Source: Oreocharis arfaki
Taxonomy: Eukaryota; Chordata; Aves; Passeriformes; Paramythiidae
Assembly (NCBI GenBank): GCA_013398015.1
Contig: VZRR01014165.1
Location: 1,150,348-1,214,347 of the forward strand
Length of the DNA stretch: 64,000 nt
Direction: 5' to 3'
Position 1 is the first letter of the stretch, and every line of letters starts with the position of its first letter. Positions 59,220 to 64,000 of the stretch are shown here, one piece after another. The notes beneath the pieces are model-generated. The model ran no database searches and was not told where the DNA came from. It saw nothing but the letters and a program-made list of their open reading frames with translations. The position numbers were made by a program, and so were the translations under genes.

Positions 59220-62200
59220 CAGGGCAGGAAGACATGACAGGGGACTCATGAGGGCTTCACAACATCCAGGAACAACAGATCTTGGAACTTGGGTTTTACA
59301 ATTACTATAACAGATTTTTAGACACCTCTCTTACATGAAGACTGTCATGAAATAAACACCCCTAGCAGACCTCTACATTTAGACGCCCAATCCATTCATG
59401 TCTATTGGCATTAGAGATATTTAAAATGTCTAAAATGTCCAAGAAGAACCCGAAGATCATTCCTGAAAGACACAGTTGTTTTATACACTTATTTGCCATA
59501 TGTGTCAGGCCAACTAAAATATTTAGGATACTCGCGTTTCTCAAAAGGTACAGTGGGCAGCGAAATGTAATTTCTTAGTGTCGAGCTGAATACCATCAAC
59601 AAGTTTAATTACTTGGAGGACGAAACAGTGCTAGAAAGTAAGCAGCTTGAGTTGCCCTTGGAAACTCAGGAGGAGGTTTGGGCTCCCAAGGCATTACCCG
59701 TATTCTGCTAAAAGAGAATGGAACAAGAGGATCAGGGCTGACAGCCTCTGTCTTGTTACTGTCCAGTCTCATTCAGAATTCAGTAAGCTATTTCAGTTAG
59801 TGTTCTACAGCAGTGAATTTCACAAGGTAACTGTATTTTGCTCAAAATATTCTTTCCTGCACAGGTAAAAGGGTGTTATAGGCTGGAACAAAAGACTTCA
59901 AGTGAGGAGAAGATGGTGTTTCAAGAATGCCCTCTGACATTCCTGAATTTTCTGTATATTCATATTCAGTCTCTGTGTGAGTCTTTGTACCAATAATACA
60001 GCCATATCAATGCTTATTTATTTCCCAGTCACTTAATACTCTTTCTGTTAAAAGACTTATACACCGGCTTATTTTAAGTCCCAACTTGGAAATTCATGTG
60101 CTTAAAGTTTAAAAAGTTAATCAACATAAAAAGACCTTCAGTTAACAATTTAAAAATTTTATTTTAGACATTTAAAAGAATTTAAGGAATAGATTTCACA
60201 TTGTGTATTATTACTATATTATAAATTCAAAAATCATTTAAGAAAAAAATAGTATTTTATAATTTATCACTTTGTTTTGAAAGTTGTGTTTTGCAGTACC
60301 ATGTTTACTAAATAGAAACACTACTGTCTTCCTTCTGTCGAGTGCTCTCTAATGAAGACTGTTATCCCCTACTTTGAAGTCCACAAAGGTTTGCAAATTC
60401 CACAGCAAGTGTTAAGTTATCCTGAGAAACACTTCGGGTAAAGAAGAAAAAACCTAAGTCATAAAGTGGCATGAAACAAGATAAACAAAAAAAAAGGGGG
60501 GCATACTTTAAAAATGTTTGGAAAGCATTTCTTAGTCTTTTCTAGAGTAGAAAAGCCTATTGAAATAATAGACCGTAAAGTCTTCAAAAATATTCTGTTT
60601 ACATTTTCCTTAGACTTGATGTGGTCAAGTCGTTTGAAAACCTCTCCAGTGCCGAATAACATTGTGTGTATGTAACAGTTTCTGAATAGCAACAAAACCT
60701 TTATTATGGAGTAGCGAATTTATATTTTCAGTCAAATAAAAAAGCGATAGTGAAGTATAGAAATTTGTGCAGATGCAGAGAGAAAAACCCAGCCACAAAA
60801 AACACAAAGATAAGCTAAAAAGACTTACTAAAAATGCAAATCTACTTAGTAAGAAGCTTAAATAATGAAACCCAGATTTTCATTACAATAGTTTAAAGAA
60901 AATTCAGAACTATTATTTTATAAATTTAAGCTGTATTTTGGACTCAATTAACAGTGATTTTAGACCCTATTAATAGATACATTAAATAGTCTGGCACTGT
61001 GCAAACATCTAATAGAGGCTGGGGTTCTTTTCTGATTGTTTCTCGTGTGTCCGTAAGGTTCTGAAAAGGTCTGACAAATTTACGAGGCAGGTTTTTCTCT
61101 TTTAATATGCTGGATAGAATTACCACACACAGAGAATTTATACGCACTAATACCTTCATATTAGATAAAGAACAGGTATGTCCTTTTTCTGTGTCACTAC
61201 ATATCTTAGTATTCATGTTTCTGTCAGACAAATAAAGGAACAGATCAGAAATTAGAAAATGGCAAGTAGTAAGAGAGATGAGAAACTATGCAAACGCTGA
61301 AATTACTGTTAGTGACTATTACATAATATGATTAGTGACATTTCCACCTCCACTGTTAAGAAGTAGTAAAGATGTTCGGTACTTTTTAGTTCTCTCTTAA
61401 AGAATTCAAGATAAACTGAGTGAAAATTAGAGGACATTGGACAATAAATGTTGTCTGAATGAAATACATTCTGTGTCAAACCAGATTTCCAACAGAAAAT
61501 GTGTGGTAAGTTGTATAATGATTTCAGAAAAAAAAATGTTGAAAACTGGCTATTACTACTATTTCAATTACTTGTGATATTAAAGAGATGAGTCTAGAAT
61601 TCTGTGAGTGTCAAGTAAATGGTAAAAAGATATCAGTGGCAGAATAATGCAGAGTTTTTTTTGTTGTCAAAACAAAGAAGGAACAGAAGGAGAAGCAAAA
61701 CAGAATCACAGATCTGCTAGGTTCTCCAGCAATCATTTCCAAACCTTATCCATAATAAATATGCTCCTCAATAGTGGTTTTGAAAAGGATTAAAAATTAT
61801 CCCAAGACATGAGTCCTGTGCTTCTATAAAAAAGAATTGATAAAGAAATATGTTATTACTTGATTGTGTTGATTTGTAGAATATATTTAACATTATATTT
61901 CCAAAAGCTGTAAGAAAAGCAAACAAAGGGGGAAAAAAAAGGAGAGAATTTCCAACTACATCATTATATATTGTTGTTTTGTGAGGAAAAAGGTGTTTGT
62001 GTTATTTAGCCAACTGTCAGTGCTATATTGCTGTGATTTAAAAGTAACAAATATTCTATAATGTAAACCGGACACAATGTTCTCATCAGCCCACAAGCCA
62101 GCTGCATTTTCTATCCTTAGGTTTTTAGTGTCTGGGGAACACTGAAAAACTGCAGCAATATTTATTCTCCTTTCTGTTAACAACCTCTATCAGTTTCCAG

Positions 62201-62590
62201 TAGTACCAAGCACAAACTTTTTTCACAATATTTTGTTTTCAATATTGAAACATAAAAATGTACATTTGCACATACATTTTAAGTATTGTAAACCCTGATC
62301 AAAGCAAGAAGACATTCCAGTCATATTAAGAGCTCTGTCTGCAGCAGCAGACTTGGTATGAAATTTCAGCTGAAATTCGACTTAGTGTTTTGTATGTCAC
62401 CTCAGCATGAATAACTGGTCAGCATAGATGTAAGTGTAAGCAGCACAAAGACTACTTTTGTGGTGTTTATCCTCAAAAGGGAGCAGCCTCAGTGATTTAC
62501 AACTAAAAAGCTGTCAGCTTGTTTTGAAATCTTTGGATTATTTGGTAAAACTCATGCCATTTATAATATATGAAGTGATCTCATTACTTA
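59220..62590. other. AT-rich non-coding stretch, no gene seen
   Basis: No CR1, LTR or exon-like signal that I trust. A 73-codon plus-strand frame at 59647-59868 has no matching splice sites. Confidence 0.5.
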
Positions 62591-62599
62591 CTAAGTGCA

Positions 62600-62623
62600 A
62601 AAAAAAAAAAAAAAAAAAAAAAA
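62600..62623. repeat. Poly(A) run
   Basis: A run of about 24 A bases followed by CAAACC. The sequence to its left is ordinary AT-rich DNA, so there is no sign of a retrocopy. Confidence 0.85.
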
Positions 62624-64000
62624 CAAACCTATAAAAATGAATGTGTTATTCTATCTTTTTTTTTTCCTTAACTTGGGATATAGGTAGAACTTTATCTTGA
62701 CAGACTTAAGAACCCAGTGTAACAAAAGGGACACTTTGAAATAGCACATGGAGATGTGTACTTGGTGGTATATACAATAATTTTGGAGAATGAAATATTC
62801 ATTTATGCTAATGATGATGAAATGCTTTATTATAGCCAAAATGACTTCCCCTCAATAGTCAAATTATGAACTTTTCTAGAACTCGGATGCTGATATTTTA
62901 AGGAACCGATACTTGCCAGAATTTAAATATAATGCACTTAGCAAATAATCTTACAGAACCCTAAGGCTGTATATGAACATCTTCATTTAACCACCCTAAA
63001 CCCTAAAGACTTCTCTGGGACTCTAAATACATAGTACACATTGTAACATTAAATTATTTGAGGCTTTTTCTCTAAATAAAATTATCAGTGCTATATGGCA
63101 GATACATATTTTGTTATAAACACCATAGGTCAATATTTAGATTTCCACACTAAATAAGAGATTGAAGGAAGAACTTCATGAGGGCTTAATGAGTGGAATG
63201 TGGTGCATGTCTGCTTGGGACCGTCTTGAAATCCTTATTGGAATTTGACAGTAATGCATTTTAATGATATTCAGATATAAATAGTGGTTACATAATCTTT
63301 ATGCATTTTTAGATGCACTTATATTTTGAGTATGTATTTCTCAAAGATTACACTGAATTTTTCTAACTCTGTTAAAATATGCAATTATGAAAAGAAAGGA
63401 ACACGTGGAGGGATGCATATTAACAATTTAGACTAAACTCAAATGAAAAGCAGAATTGAGAAAGTGGAAGCAAACAATTGAAAAAGCAACCAATTTGCCT
63501 TACTTCTTACTAAGTAAACAGAAAAGTTATTATTACTGCAATAACTATACGCAAGAGCTAGCACTAAGACAAAGTTAGCATAGCAATTTCATATTATTGG
63601 TTAAAATAGATAGGGGTTAGTAGAAAAATCTTTGTATTTTCAAATTCTAGGGCATAAACGCTACTTTTACACATTAAAACTAGGAAGAAACTAAGTAAAT
63701 ATTTTGGGCTAGTAATCTAAATCTGTTAGTAAAAGAAATTCATTAGGAAATATCTGCATTTAGAAACTAGAACCTTAAAAATGTTGAATTAAGCTTTTAT
63801 ATACATTGGTTCCAGTTATCTATAAATATGTCATTAGTGGTGTAATACCACATATAAAATTCCCAAGGTATATTATTTCCTATGGCCTGTTAAATAAAGT
63901 GCTGCAAAACTTACTTAAACACATATTCACATGATAGACTGCTGTAATGATCCATGGCAACATATATGCATCCCACACTGTGATCTTTGGAACAACTCTA
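62624..64000. other. AT-rich non-coding stretch, no gene seen
   Basis: Nothing recognised up to the end of the window. CCCTAAACCCTAAA at about 62994-63008 is only two telomere-like units and is considered chance. Confidence 0.55.

Noticed and set aside
62994..63008. CCCTAAACCCTAAA, plant-type telomere repeat
   Set aside because: Only two units and not the vertebrate TTAGGG repeat.
1..64000. tRNA, rRNA, CRISPR arrays, operons or toxin-antitoxin units
   Set aside because: I looked for box-B-like GGTTCGA strings, regularly spaced direct repeats and tightly packed frames and found none. The sequence is vertebrate non-coding DNA.

Overview
The window reads as a stretch of bird nuclear genome, most likely a passerine, lying in a gene desert or a very long intron. 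The reasons are: (1) at least nine fragments of CR1 LINEs, the dominant avian retrotransposon, several ending in the diagnostic ATTCTATGAT-type 3' terminus; (2) two solo LTRs that begin TGTCTTGGTTTGA and end (A/C)CCCAGGA(C/T)A, a form I recognise from passerine ERVL-type LTRs; (3) AT-rich, CpG-poor sequence with no long open reading frame; (4) vertebrate-type microsatellites and draft-assembly N runs at 21861-21943 and 48782-48879. No complete, intact gene can be supported. No rRNA, tRNA, CRISPR array or bacterial/viral operon was seen.

Layout. 1-6000: plain AT-rich sequence. 6060-7320 (minus strand): the remains of a decayed protein-coding sequence, with a long protein-like frame broken by four stops and one frameshift; its end resembles a SANT/Myb repeat. 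7650-8080: a GC-richer unassigned block. 9150-10550: two CR1 pieces. 10969-11620 and 14773-15471: two related solo LTRs in the same orientation, each with a recognisable target-site duplication. 13987-14023: a possible micro-exon. 15480-17130: a GC-rich, CpG-depleted island holding a CR1 ORF2 tail. 17-24 kb: AT-rich, with a GAAA microsatellite, an assembly gap and small minisatellites. 24.8-25.5 kb: a long reverse-oriented CR1. 33-39 kb: three more CR1 fragments, including a reverse-transcriptase piece. 39.6 and 44.1 kb: two diverged copies of the same roughly 270-bp unidentified sequence. 47.65-48.2 kb: a third, unrelated LTR on the minus strand. 48.6-48.9 kb: a CCTT array with a 28-bp higher-order unit. 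51.0-51.2 kb: a long poly(A) tract. 55.3 kb: another CR1. The rest is AT-rich non-coding sequence.

Five places look like isolated exons: a good pyrimidine tract and AG, followed by an open protein-like frame. Four are on the minus strand (starting at 58988, 54389, 32489 and 24424) and one on the plus strand (53238-53380, encoding a membrane-helix-like tail). The 58.9 kb and 54.4 kb candidates are phase-compatible. None is recognised and none is proven; they are leads for RNA-seq or cross-species alignment. The genes do not form a visible system, and I saw nothing I would call a new functional system.
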